A DNA stretch of 32,740 bases, taken from assembly GCA_003254885.1 (NCBI GenBank), contig QANT01004341.1, forward strand, positions 1 through 32,740, written 5' to 3'. This document shows positions 1-9,979 of the stretch, piece after piece. The notes beneath the pieces were generated by a model. That model searched no databases. It was not told where the DNA came from and saw only the letters and a list, made by a program, of their open reading frames with translations. Within the stretch, counting starts at the first letter, position 1, and every line of letters begins with the position of its first letter. This DNA comes from Purshia tridentata (taxonomy: Eukaryota; Streptophyta; Magnoliopsida; Rosales; Rosaceae). The translations under genes and the position numbers were made by a program.

Positions 1-1718
1 AATTTCCTAGATTTGATGGCAATTTGACTTCCAAATTCCCCATTTGCACTATCATACAAGTCTAATTGGATATCGGCTTTAATACGTTCATCACCATTTA
101 ACATCCTATCCATGCAAGCATACATTCCATTCCTCACTTCATCAACATTTGAGAAATTATTTGAATAACGCAACTGAGGATTCAAATAATAACCTGCCGC
201 ATGTAAGGGTTGATGAAGTTGTGGAGCCCATCTATTATCAATTTTCTTCCACACCAGGTTGTACCTTTTTGCCACTCTTCCACAATTAAAAGCAATCTTC
301 TCTTTTGCCGCATCCATCAACTCATAGATATACCCCATGGCCGGTCTCTCTTCCGAGTCAACTTCTCTCAAAACCGATACAAGTGGAACAACACTTTTGA
401 TACAAAAGGCTAGATGAGGCCAAAAATTAGCATTATAGATTATGGTTGAACGAGCTACAATACCATCATGATGCTTTGCAAATGGACCTTCACACCATTC
501 TTTGGAAGTGAACATAGACATAAGAGGTTGCTTTTGCTTATACATGCTTTGAAGAGTAAGATAAGAAGTAGCAAACCGTGTTATTGCCGGACAAATAATC
601 TCCTTATTTTTTGTGAAAGTTCTCATCAAGGCAAGAACCCAACAATGTCCATAAATAATTTTGACCACTTGCTTGGCACGTGTGAGTGTCTCATGAAAAA
701 CTTTCAATTGGCTAATATCTTCTAGCATCAAGTCAATGCAATGTGCTGCATATGGAGTCCACCATAATTTCTTTCTCTTTTCCATTAACTTCTTCCCCGC
801 ATTCTTATAAACCGAAGCATTNTTACTTGAATCACATTCTTCATCCCAACTTCTTCCACAACATCATCTAAGTACTTGAACATTAACTCACCATTTTTAA
901 TCGTGTCGGATGCATCTATCGATCTCAAAAACCAAGTACCACTTGGGCTATTAACCAAAAAGTTAATTAGAACCCTACTCTTTCCATCGGTCCAACCATC
1001 TGACATAATAGAACATCCATATTGCTCCCATGCTTTTTTATGCTCATTCATCATGATATTAATATCCGCAACCTCTTCCTTAAGAACCCATGTCCTCAAT
1101 TCATGCATAGAAGGAGGCTTGAACCCAGGACCATATGTAGCAATTCCCTCAACCATAGGCAACCAATAAGGATCATTCACAACATTGAATGCAAGTGCTC
1201 TTGAGAAAATAAAGCGACCGATCTTTCGACACACTTCCTTTCTTTCCTCTTTTTTATATGCCGAATTTAATGTGGTTTGTCGTGTTTCCGAAGAGACAAA
1301 TCTATCCATGGGTCCTTTGGTCCTTTGTTGGGCACTAGGTTGAACAATAGGCATCTTAGAAAATGGAGTACTCCCACTCCCTGAAATTCCATAATTCTCT
1401 ACATAAGGAGAATCCAAATCCACACTTCCCCCTCCAGGACCCTCTCCAATCTCATGTAGCAATTCAGTTTGGACCCTCTCCAATCTCACATAGCAATTCA
1501 GTTTGTCTTACTTTAGTATCTTTAAATTTTTTCAAAGCTTCAAAGCACTCTAATCTCACAAGATTTGGGACTTTGGTACAAGGTCTCATTCCTTTGTAAG
1601 TATGAGCTAAGTGCTCTTTCAGCCTAGAAATACTCCCACTACATTGTTGATCACAAAACTTGCACCTGATATATTTTTCCCCACTAACCTCCTTTGCATA
1701 CTTCCAACAAAAATCAGT
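1..1718 (-). pseudogene. hAT-superfamily transposase (BED zinc finger + DUF659-type), broken, C-terminus outside window
   Basis: Reading leftward, the first part (about 1718-1505) encodes a BED-type zinc-finger region with a C-x2-C pair (residues IRCKFCDQQC), then SISRLKEHLAH and a further Cys (MRPC). Next come a basic linker and a DUF659-like block (SIMSDGWTDGKSRVLINFLV, then SIDASD) typical of plant hAT transposases that cut and paste DNA. The following segment, about 815 down to 1, includes KKLWWTPYAAHCIDLMLEDI, as in the hAT catalytic domain. The hAT dimerisation domain would lie left of base 1. A 34-bp tandem duplication at 1437-1504 shifts the frame between zinc finger and DUF659. At base 822 an N with missing bases sits between QV and NAS, where relatives usually carry T-D, so a probable catalytic Asp is absent here. 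No credible start codon was found; an in-frame TGA lies just upstream at 1719-1721. Family assignment is from recognised motifs only. Confidence 0.8.
1437..1504. repeat. 34-bp tandem duplication inside the hAT gene
   Basis: Two adjacent 34-bp copies (1437-1470 and 1471-1504) differ at two bases. Since 34 is not a multiple of three, the duplication breaks the transposase reading frame between its zinc-finger and DUF659 parts. Confidence 0.9.
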
Positions 1719-1912
1719 TCAACTCATGATTCAAGCACAACTCAAGTTTACTCAATACCTATATATAACAAAATGCCCAACAATATTGATCACTTAACAA
1801 ACAATATCAAAATAAAATGCACATAAATATATTAAATAATTTAGAGATATATAATTAGGGAATTATAATACATACCGTCAACAGCCCAAGTGCTCTCCAC
1901 GCAGCAAGCCCG

Positions 1913-2200
1913 GTGATCTCCACGCCTAGCTGCTCGCCGCCCAACCAGTTGCTTGCTGCCCAGCCCAGTTGCTGGCTGCCTAGCCCAGTTGCTCGCCGTC
2001 CAGCCCAGCTGCTCGCCGCCCAGCCCAGCTGCTCTCCCAGTCGCGCCCAGCCCAGCTGCTCTCCAAGTCACAGCCCAGCCCAGCTGCTGTCCAAGTCGTC
2101 ACCCACCCAGCTGCTGTCCAAGTCGCCGTCCAAGTCGCCGTCCAGCCCAGTCCAGTAGCTGTCCAAGTCGCCGCCCACCCAGCTGCTGCTGCCGACTAGA
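1913..2200. repeat. GC-rich minisatellite-like tract
   Basis: The motif CCAG[CT]TGCT recurs roughly every 20-30 bases, joined by variants of CGCCGCCCAGC and CCAAGTCGC. Both strands show open frames, but these encode only Pro/Ser/Ala/Leu repeats and are composition artefacts. The tract lies just upstream of the hAT transposase, so it may be a subterminal region of that transposon. The 194 bases before it (1719-1912) are AT-rich and show no feature. Confidence 0.7.
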
Positions 2201-2229
2201 AGATGAGACTAGGTTACAGATCTAAACTT

Positions 2230-2500
2230 CAAGAATGAGTGAGTGCGGGAGTGATGAAGGGTCATAAGCTACCAGTCGAAACGCATCGTTTTGGGCTGTC
2301 AGATTTAAAAAAAGAAGAAGCTCCAGATGCGTTCGCACCTCGCGCCTTTGACGCACCAGCGAGGCGAGGTGTACGCTTCCAGCAAAGGCGTTGCGCCTCT
2401 CAGGACTTTTGTCGAACAGGTGGAGCGCCCTGGGCAGTGGCAGACTGCCTTGCTCTGATGCGCGCCTTGAGGCGCGCCTGGTGCTCGCCTTTGAAAACAT
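2230..2500. other. GC-rich fold-back block, no gene
   Basis: A CpG-rich block stands out from its AT-rich surroundings and contains many GCGCC/GGCGC words. The clearest structure is an inverted repeat GCGCGCCT-TG-AGGCGCGC at 2460-2477. Open frames on both strands have no recognisable protein character. It may be the end of a DNA transposon or a MITE, but no terminal inverted repeat pair was established. Confidence 0.45.
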
Positions 2501-2530
2501 TGCTCGCCACACAATCTATCTATTCATAAG

Positions 2531-3827
2531 TTAGTTCACGGCACGAATACATCATTTAACCATCCAACTACGACAACACATTTTTCTGCATACCAGTTAT
2601 CTGGCCGTGCAGTGGCACTGTTGATTTCTCTACTTCAAGTGTAAGGTTGTTAAGTTTTAGTATGGATTGGGAAGCAAGGCTTGTCGTACCCAAGAAATTG
2701 GATTGAGACTTCTACCACAAAATAGATTGATTTTACAATAAAAGATTAACAACAAGCTACTATGTACTATGCAAAGCCACAACTAAGCATCATGATATGC
2801 ACAAATAAGTAGTGTTTGGTTGTTGGTTGGTTGAGTGATAACAACTAACACTAAAGTTAAAGATAAACTAATATAAAATGGGAAGCAAGCAAATTCAAGT
2901 ACAAATTAAATTGATAATGATATAAGATTTGAGGTTTTGGGGTTCACATTAACCTTTTCATGTTACAAACAATGCAATGAGTGATTATGCCAAATTGAAA
3001 CTGCTCACTATCCATAAAAGTTACAAACAACATCACAAATTGAAAAATAAATGAAAACAAGATGAAAAAGAGAAAACTCTAGATATTGAAGTTAAGCTCT
3101 CAAGGGGTGTCACTCCTTTAAAGATGCCCAAAATAGCTTTTTGTCTTAAGTGCCTCTAAGTTTTTCTTGCAAGAATAGTAGTGAATATGATGGGGTTGAA
3201 CTTTGATGTTTGGGAGTATAGGTAGATGTTTCTTTTACCTTATTTGCAGTCTTCACATTGTTGGGAAGACCCTTAGCTAGAAATAGCCAAACCTAGAGAA
3301 GGATAGAAAGCATTTGATAGCTTTTACTCGAAATGGAAAGATGACTTTTTGACCATTTGTACTTTTGTTGTCAAAAATTCTGAGCTGTCTTTATAACACA
3401 ATTTGAAAGCCTTAACTAATCCAAAAAATTACAAATTATATATCAATGAAACGCCCTAGATGTCCTCTTTCCAACCATATATCATATGCATCAAGCCAAT
3501 GTCAGATGAAATAGTTATGACCCAAATAATGTAGTTGACTCAATTCTCTCAGGAACAGTTTTGAGTTGACTTTGAAATTCAAAATGAACACCTTAGAAGT
3601 CTTCAAATGTAACAACACTTAACCTAAAAAAATTTAAACTGTTAGCTTCCATCTCCAATTAGATTTATGTCAAAATTTAATTAAGAGAATAAATTGTGCA
3701 ATTTCACATTTTGTTACTAGAAAACCAAAAATAGAAAATTATAAGAAGTTAATAACTTTTATTCAAATGATTTTGTAAAAACTAAGTAAAAGAGACATGA
3801 AAGAATGTGAATTAATGAACATATTAA
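2531..3827. other. AT-rich stretch without a gene; possible LTR of a minus-strand gypsy element
   Basis: No coding frame of note. The stretch lies immediately downstream, in minus-strand sense, of a polypurine tract at 3828-3842. It could therefore contain the 3' LTR of a decayed Ty3/gypsy element. Neither LTR boundary could be fixed and no matching 5' LTR exists in the window. Confidence 0.3.
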
Positions 3828-3842
3828 ATGCCCCCCAAACTT
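3828..3842 (-). other. Polypurine tract of a minus-strand Ty3/gypsy remnant
   Basis: On the minus strand this reads AAGTTTGGGGGGCAT, preceded by GCTCGAGGACAAGCAAAAAG. That pairing is commonly seen just before the 3' LTR of plant Tat/Athila-type gypsy elements. The polypurine tract primes plus-strand DNA synthesis. The lineage is from memory of the motif, not from a protein domain. Confidence 0.5.
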
Positions 3843-4620
3843 ACTTTTTGCTTGTCCTCGAGCAAACAAAACATAAATTAAAGAAAAATCAAAGACACAA
3901 AGTAGGGCTATGAATTTCATAAGCATAAAATATTTCTTAGATTTTCCTTTAGTGCTAATAACAAAGCATAAAAAAATGCTTGAGTGAGTGTGTGCATTAT
4001 AATCTATATATCAATTCAATATATTTACAAGATACGCAATTCAAACTTGGATAACCAAATACTCATTAGAATACTCTTTATTTTCGCACAAATGTTTAAG
4101 GGTTAGTGTATGCACTCAAAACAATAATGTACACATGCCTCCATATGCTTGCTATTCAATCTCATCTCTACTAGTCACATGAAAAATATCTTGGATTAAA
4201 AGGATTTTTATTATATTGTAATGGGCTTAGGGTGAAGGGTTAAAGAAATGAAATAAAATGTAATCATAAATTCCAAACAACATAATGAGTAATTCTTTTG
4301 TTGAGATTTAAGAAATTTAAGGATTTTAAGATGCTTGCCAAAACTCAACCCTCAAACCACTATCCCAAACTTAAACTAAAAATACTTTTTATTTCATGAA
4401 TGAAGCTTTCTATTTTGAGCTTTTCTTTTTGTTTTCTTTTTGTTTTTTTTCTCTATTTTTGCATACATAGAACACGGCCACACTTTTTTTTCCAAAACCC
4501 TCACTTATTTCTTTGCAAACATCCTAACATAGCTCAATCACACATTGGTCTCTAGTTAGCTTGGAAACGGTAAGACTAGTATTTAAGCAAAACGATAAGA
4601 CATTATATGATGGCAAGCAT
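3843..4620 (-). other. AT-rich non-coding 3' end of a probable Tat/Athila-type gypsy element
   Basis: No gene is visible. The composition and position upstream of the polypurine tract fit the long non-coding region between integrase and 3' LTR in Tat/Athila-type elements. No gag or pol is preserved in the window, so this is a fragment at best. Confidence 0.35.
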
Positions 4621-4632
4621 TGAGTGTAATAT

Positions 4633-4666
4633 CGATAATTTCGGCGAAATTTCGGCGAAATTATCG
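4633..4666. repeat. 34-bp near-perfect palindrome
   Basis: The sequence consists of two TTTCGGCGAAA-type units flanked by CGATAA and TTATCG. It equals its own reverse complement except at two G/C positions. Related CGAAATTTC words continue to about 4745. This could be the tip of a fold-back or MITE-like repeat. Confidence 0.7.
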
Positions 4667-4759
4667 TTTTTTGAGGGTGGCGAAACGAAACTCCACCCTT
4701 CCATCCATTTTTCGTCAAGATTTCGAATATTTTTACCGAAATTTCTGGGTTTTGATAGA

Positions 4760-5200
4760 TCTAGGAAGAAAAAGAGAGGGATTGGAAAGAAGGGAGGCTG
4801 GTTGGATTTTCGGCTGCAAGGGCGACAGTGGGGCTGGGAGATGAGGAGGAAGAGAAAGGTGATAAGGAGGAAGAGAGATGAGAGATGAGAGAAAGGAATA
4901 GCAGTAGCTTGAAAACAAAGAGAAATGAGAGAAGAAAGGGTAGATCTGGAACTGGAGAGAGAGAGATAGAAGAACTGGGAAATGAAGGAAAGAAGGAGGC
5001 ACGAGAAACAAGGAAGAAAAGGAGAGAGGAAGGCTCGGCAGCCAAGGGAGAAAAAAAGGAAGGAAAGGGAAAAAAAAGGGAAAAAAAGAGAAGGAAAGGA
5101 AAAAAAAAGAAAAAGAAAAAAGAAAAAAGAAAAGAAAGAGAGGAAGGCTCGGCAGCCAAGGGAGAAAAAAAAGGAAGAAAAGGAAAAAAGAAATAAAAAA
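4760..5200. repeat. Purine-rich low-complexity tract with a duplicated motif
   Basis: The plus strand is almost entirely A and G. A motif of about 36 bp (GAGGAAGGCTCGGCAGCCAA plus GGGAGAAAAA) occurs at about 5025-5060 and again at about 5139-5174. Long frames on both strands (Lys/Glu/Arg one way, Ser/Phe/Leu the other) follow from composition and are not called as genes. Confidence 0.75.
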
Positions 5201-5210
5201 AGGGTTTGGG

Positions 5211-6367
5211 TTTAGTTTTTGGGCTTGATTTTAGAGTTTAATTTGAGATTTAGTTTGGCCTTTGGAGGTTTTTTTTAGTTATTTTAAATTCTAAATTAAT
5301 ACATTATTTTTATATAAAAATAATTTAAAATATTCTAAAGACCCGAAATCCTAATATCTTTTACCATATCCTAAAAAATACAAAATATAAATTATATGGT
5401 ATATAAAATTTAGTGTATAAATTATAAAGTATAAAGAATATACTAATTTTATTTATTCATTATATCAATTTTATTTAACAGTATTTGCCTCTAGTGCATA
5501 TTATATTTATCTTATATCACATAAAACTTATAATATAGTTTGATTTCTTCAATGTTTTTATAAATGTAATATATAATATGTTAAATAAACATATAGTAGA
5601 GTTTTATTCAAAAATATATAGGAAGAGGAGGATAAAGATCATATCTGATCATACACCTACACAAGCCACATAACCTTCAAGCAATGGTTAGATCTTGGTT
5701 TAGGAGGGTGACTCATACTTAGGCTATCATTAAGCCTAACTCACTCAAACTAGATTCCTCTAACTATCTAGTTACTTAAACTAAATTTAAGTGTATAAAC
5801 ATGGTTTTAAGGGAGTTGAAAACCACCTGAAATCAGCACTCCCCAGAGGTAGAACAAAAATAAGAGTGAGAAGAAGAGAGAAAAACTAGAGAAAGGGGCT
5901 TGAGAAGGTTTGATTCAAAATGCAAATCCTTTCTCTCTTAGTTGTTTAGACTAACATCTTTTAGTATTAACAACTTTTAGCATTTGTGGTCTTTCTCTTT
6001 TATTGTAGGAATCACACCATTTCACCTAGCTCAAACCCAAGAAGAGGGGAAGGAAGAACCAAGCACGTAGGAACGGATCAAGAGGAAACCGTGCTTAAGA
6101 GGTTAAGGTAGCGTTCCTATTTCCCAATGATTGGACTATATTACAATTAATCTGTGTATCATAATTCCTTATTATGATTTTCTTTTGTTGAATAAATTAT
6201 TGGTCTTTCTTACTTGCTTGTGTGATTATGAATAAATTTTTATTATGATATTAATATTGTGGGCATGTAAATAACATTATTTTCTTTGTACCATTTAATT
6301 TTCTTCCTATGTATATATTACATTCATGAGCAAAGTGTGGTTGAGTTAAACTAATAAATGGTTAATT
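5211..6367. other. AT-rich stretch without recognisable gene
   Basis: Very AT-rich from 5211 to about 5630, then mixed composition. No open frame, RNA gene or clear terminal repeat was recognised. Its right part may belong to the degenerate LTR described next, but the left boundary is not visible. Confidence 0.5.
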
Positions 6368-6460
6368 GGGACACCAAGGAGAAAAGGAGATGTACCTGGT
6401 GGTCCCGTGATTTAATGGAGACACCGAAGAGAAAGGGAGATGTACCTAGTGATCTCATAA
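6368..6460. repeat. 50-bp imperfect tandem duplication
   Basis: Units begin at 6368 and 6418, sharing GACACC-AGAGAAA-GGAGATGTACCT at equivalent positions. No coding role is visible. Confidence 0.7.
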
Positions 6461-6769
6461 ATTATAGAAATAATCTAAAAAAATAATAATAATTGAGGTT
6501 AAGGGATGGATGGGCGTTGACTTATACATGGGATATTCGGGGTCACAATGGTAAGATGCACGGTATGGGACGTGTAGGCCTGTTTGTCTTGTGTGTCTGT
6601 CAACGGGAATAGATAAAGAGTGAGTACATGCATTTTCTCATCATTTTACACCTACTAAGCTATTTGTTTTCTTTTATTCTCTTGAAATATTGATTAACTG
6701 TAGTAACTAGCCTTGAGGGATCACCATACCCTACTGAGCCTTGAAAGCTCACACCCTGATAAATTGTGT

Positions 6770-6840
6770 AGGTTGCGAAAATGTGTCCGATGAGGTGGAT
6801 TATTTTGCAGGTTGCGAAAATGTGTCCGGTGAGGTGGATT
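6770..6840. repeat. 39-bp tandem duplication
   Basis: The phrase AGGTTGCGAAAATGTGTCC followed by a GATGAGG/GGTGAGG variant and TGGATT occurs at 6770 and 6809. Confidence 0.8.
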
Positions 6841-7402
6841 TTTCAAGTGAACTCTAAAGGTCTTGCTGGAGTATTGTGTATTTTTTTTTTGAGCAACAAA
6901 TTGTAATAAAATAGATGAACACTAGATATAATACGCATAAGCAATAGTTGCTAAACAAAAATTTATTTTTGCAACTATCTTAATCACTTTATTAAATTAA
7001 ATTATTTTATTTTATGTTTCACGTCTTAATGGTGGAAATAATAATTTCTATTATTCTACGATTAGGACGTAAGTCACACTTCTCCTGAGATTAGCAGGTT
7101 TCTTTTGGGGTGTGACAGAAAAGTATTAAAGTATTAGCCTAAGAGAAGAGGAAAAATTGGACCGGCCTATAAATCACCTTAAAAGAAAACAGTGGGGTCT
7201 TCTTAGAAAGACTTGCAGGCCCAACATAAGGAACCTTAGAAAGACATGTAGTGTAGACCACGTAGAAAACAAAATATGAGGCCCAAAAGATGGGTCCATC
7301 ACAATAAACCGAACAAAATATTGAAGTTTAAAAAAAACGGCTATTTGTTAAACGGCTCGAAATTACAAAATCTTGGCTGAACAAAATAAAAGGCTTTTCT
7401 CT

Positions 7403-7585
7403 GCGACTCAATTATTCTTCACCAAAAGATCAAGAAAACTTCTTTCTTCTTCCCTGATCACCTCCTTTTGCGACCCAATTCAACAAACGATCAAGAAAAG
7501 CTTCTTTCTTTCTCTTTCTTCTTCACTGATCACCTACTTTCTCTGCGACCCAATTCACCAAAAGATCAAGAAGCTCTCTCTCTGA
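7403..7585 (+). repeat. Three imperfect repeats in the leader of the F-box relic
   Basis: The phrase GCGAC[TC]CAATT followed by a variant of CAACAAACGATCAAGAA recurs at 7403, 7470 and 7545 (spacings 67 and 75), with pyrimidine-rich TTCTTTC runs and CTGATCACCT between. Position and composition suggest the 5' untranslated leader of the F-box gene that follows. Any open frame here is incidental. Confidence 0.6.
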
Positions 7586-7607
7586 ATCACATTCTCTCTC
7601 CCTTTCG

Positions 7608-8961
7608 GTGGCGCACTCACATTACTCATGGTCATGGAAGAGGGTGAAGAAAGTAAAGAAGAAAACAATCAGAAACAAAACAAGCCATTACTTATGGCAA
7701 AACAAGAAAGTAGAAGCTCGGTCGGTATTCCAATCCTTTCTGCACAAGAACGGGTTGCAGAACTCAGAGAAGTGTGAACGGATTTTCTTATCCATGTCAC
7801 TCAAATCCTTGTGCCGGATCAAAGCTTTGAAACGCAAATGGTATGATTTGATTTCTCAGCCACATTTTTCGAATTTAGTTCTTGCCAAAGAAAGTAGAAT
7901 TATTATATCTTTGAGAGGAACTCGTAAAGGAAACCATTCAAGAGTCCGTACCATAAACTGGCCAAGACTCCTTTTTGCTAGGCCTATAGGTGGTGTGATA
8001 CCTAATCATTTTGGCTCTGTGAACATCCTTAGTGTACCTTTGGATGTTGGTGATATTAGTATTCTAGGATCTTATAAAAGGCTTGTTTGTCTTTTAGATA
8101 ATGACCTGGAGAAGGTATGGGTTTTAAATCCTTCTACTCAAGAATAGAGGTTAGCTGAAGCTGGTGAGAAAGGTGTAACTTTGGATTTGTATGCTAAAAG
8201 GACTTTTGAAGTACAATGTTCATTCACATACCGTAACTACATATTCGGTTGGTGTGAAGAGAGTGGCATATTCAAAATAGTGAAGATAAGTCCAATCATA
8301 TTATGGGGACCACAATCAGGGTATGTAACTGTTGTTAAGGTGTTTAATCTGATTAAGAATTCTGTTTGGAGAAAACTGAAAATAAAAGAACGAGGATTCA
8401 ATTTGGTGGGAATTGGGGTATATGCATTTAGAAGTATTAATTGGTTGGGAAACTTGGATGGAAAAGCGTAAGCTTATGAACCAAGCTTTTCAGCCAACTG
8501 TATCGTCTCCTTCAACTTAGAGACTGAGACTCTTTCTTTTATCCCTTTAGACTCCAGCCTAATGGGGGAAATGTTAAATCTTGGAACATTTGGATCTGGA
8601 TTATGCATATGCAAAAAGATCGAGGCTGCTGCAAATGTGTGGGTGAAGGATCAGAAGCTTGGGGATTGGATGAACTTATTCAATTTAAAAGAGGATAACT
8701 CTGGGGTTTCTATTCCATCCATTCCATTTCTTAGCAATCCCTTTTCCAAATTTTTTGTGCCCTACCCCCTGCCTCACACTGTCCTCCTGCAGGCATAATC
8801 AGCTATATCTTTTTCTCAAAGATCAGTCTGGTATAATTGTGGTTTATCAAACACTGGACGGTACATGGAAATCAAAAATATTACTTTCCCTTAGTAAGTT
8901 TGTAGAGGCTATAAGGATTTTGTACTCTTCGGTGTCACCCCACACTGGCCTAGTAGAGTGA
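7608..8961 (+). pseudogene. F-box protein with F-box-associated (FBA) domain, disrupted
   Basis: One frame runs from 7608 to about 8798. The C-terminal half of an F-box is visible (MSLKSLCRIKALKRKWYDLI), normally the SKP1-binding part of an SCF ubiquitin ligase adaptor. The rest resembles the plant FBA domain: VWVLNPSTQE, YIFGWCEESGIFKIVKI, VKVFNLIKNSVWRKL, IVSFNLETETLSFIPL and GLCICKKIEAAANVWV. Lesions: the apparent start at 7608 is GTG, and the first in-frame ATG is at 7794, inside the F-box. A TAG at 8145-8147 follows PSTQE, and a TAA lies at 8469-8471. Near 8760-8800 the frame shifts so that the tail (YLFLKDQSGIIVVYQTLDG) reads in another frame to TGA at 8959-8961. The length would be near 450 codons, usual for the family. 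Family call firm; pseudogene status strong unless unseen introns remove the stops. Confidence 0.8.
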
Positions 8962-9006
8962 ATGGCAGAGTGAAAAGAAGGCAGCAGTATATATGCAACA
9001 ACAATC

Positions 9007-9153
9007 TTGGTTCAGTGTAAATAGAAGGCAATAGACTGTAGGAGCATGCTTGGAGACTCTATTTTGGTTTAGTGTGAAGCGAAGGCAGTAGGACTGTTGG
9101 AGCATATGTGGAGACCCTATTTTGGTTCAATGTGAAGAGAAGGCAGTAGGAGC
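9007..9153. repeat. 57-58-bp tandem repeat, interrupted by the copia insertion
   Basis: Units start with TTGGTT at 9007, 9064 and 9122 and contain GAAGGCA[AG]TAG and GGAGCAT-TGGAGAC. The third unit breaks off at the copia insertion, and its continuation GGAGCATATGTGGAG resumes at 12530. The array lies just after the F-box pseudogene, perhaps in its former 3' untranslated region. Confidence 0.75.
9149..9153. repeat. Target-site duplication, left (GGAGC)
   Basis: The five bases before the 5' LTR match the five bases after the 3' LTR (12530-12534) exactly, which marks an authentic integrase-made insertion. Confidence 0.85.
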
Positions 9154-9918
9154 TGTTGTGTTTTGGCTCTCATTCGAAGGTATTTCAAGGCCATGGAAGT
9201 GTCCTTGGAGGTTTAGTTAAAGTTAGGAAGGTTGTAGGAGGTTCGTGCTCAGGTGGAGTGACCAAAAGATAAAGAATTTCGAAGAAAAGCCTCAGAGGAC
9301 AGGTCCTATGCTCATGGGATCAGTCCTACAGAGGCTTTTTGGGGTTCCAGGCTACTGGAGGACCGGTCCTCTGGGTAGAGGACCGGTCCTACATGTGGTC
9401 CTCCACGTTTTTTCCTAGTTTTAGGTGGTTTTAGGCTTCCTACTTCAATTGGGTTTGTTTTTTAAAGGCTTATTGTGTATAAATATGACCTTTAGGCTCT
9501 AAAAACCAGAGAGAGATTGAGATAGACTCTGAATTTAGAGAGCTAGTCTTGAGAGTTCTTGGGAGGCACACAATCTAGGTGGTGAGATCAATATTAGGTA
9601 ATTAATCTTGGATGAGAGAACTAGGGTTCTTGGTAAACACATTGAGAGAGGGTGTACAAGGGATTTGGGGATTGGGTTATGTGATTTTGTCCAATTGTAA
9701 TCTTGTACTTTTTTATTCTCATAGTGAAGAACGGATATCTCTCCCGGGGACGTAGGCAGGATTTTGCCGAACCTTGTAAAATCTCGGTGTGACTGTATGT
9801 GCTTGTTTATCTGTTTATCTTCTTCTTGGCTTTGATTATTATTTTCTTTTTCATCGAATTTATTACTTATTGTATGACGATGGGAGTTTAGATGTAATTC
9901 CCAAACGATTATTCAACA
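9154..9918 (+). repeat. Copia 5' LTR
   Basis: Starts TGTTG and ends CAACA, a 5-bp terminal inverted repeat. A TATA box (TATAAATA) lies at 9478-9485. Perfect 12-bp palindromes AGGACCGGTCCT sit at 9359-9370 and 9379-9390. The 3' LTR keeps only one diverged version, which explains part of the 15-bp length difference. Confidence 0.9.
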
Positions 9919-9920
9919 AT

Positions 9921-9932
9921 TGGTATCAGAGC
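9921..9932 (+). other. Copia primer-binding site (tRNA-iMet)
   Basis: TGGTATCAGAGC, two bases after the 5' LTR, is complementary to the 3' end of plant initiator methionine tRNA, which primes minus-strand synthesis. Confidence 0.92.
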
Positions 9933-9979
9933 TCCAGGCTTAAGGTTTTTTCGTGTTTATTGATCGAGGATCGTTTGTC

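Larger units (their letters stand above)
6368..7118 (+). mobile_element. Degenerate LTR-like region (partial, gypsy type)
   Basis: The region contains CTACTGAGCCTTGAAAGCTC, a phrase I associate with the transcribed part of many plant gypsy LTRs. It ends in GGGGTGTGACA, a usual LTR end ending in CA. Two internal tandem duplications lie inside it (6368-6460 and 6770-6840). No primer site follows the end and no start was found, so this would be a truncated solo LTR. Bases 6841-7118 otherwise hold nothing recognisable. Confidence 0.35.

Noticed and set aside
1841..2529. Open frames across the GC-rich minisatellite and fold-back block
   Set aside because: Repetitive Pro/Ser/Ala residues, frames overlapping on both strands and no recognised domain.
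4733..5215. Long open frames on both strands of the purine tract
   Set aside because: The proteins are only Lys/Glu/Arg or Ser/Phe/Leu runs, a consequence of base composition.
9007..9153. Regularly spaced repeats resembling a CRISPR array
   Set aside because: Units are directly adjacent with no unique spacers and the genome is a plant. They are ordinary tandem repeats.
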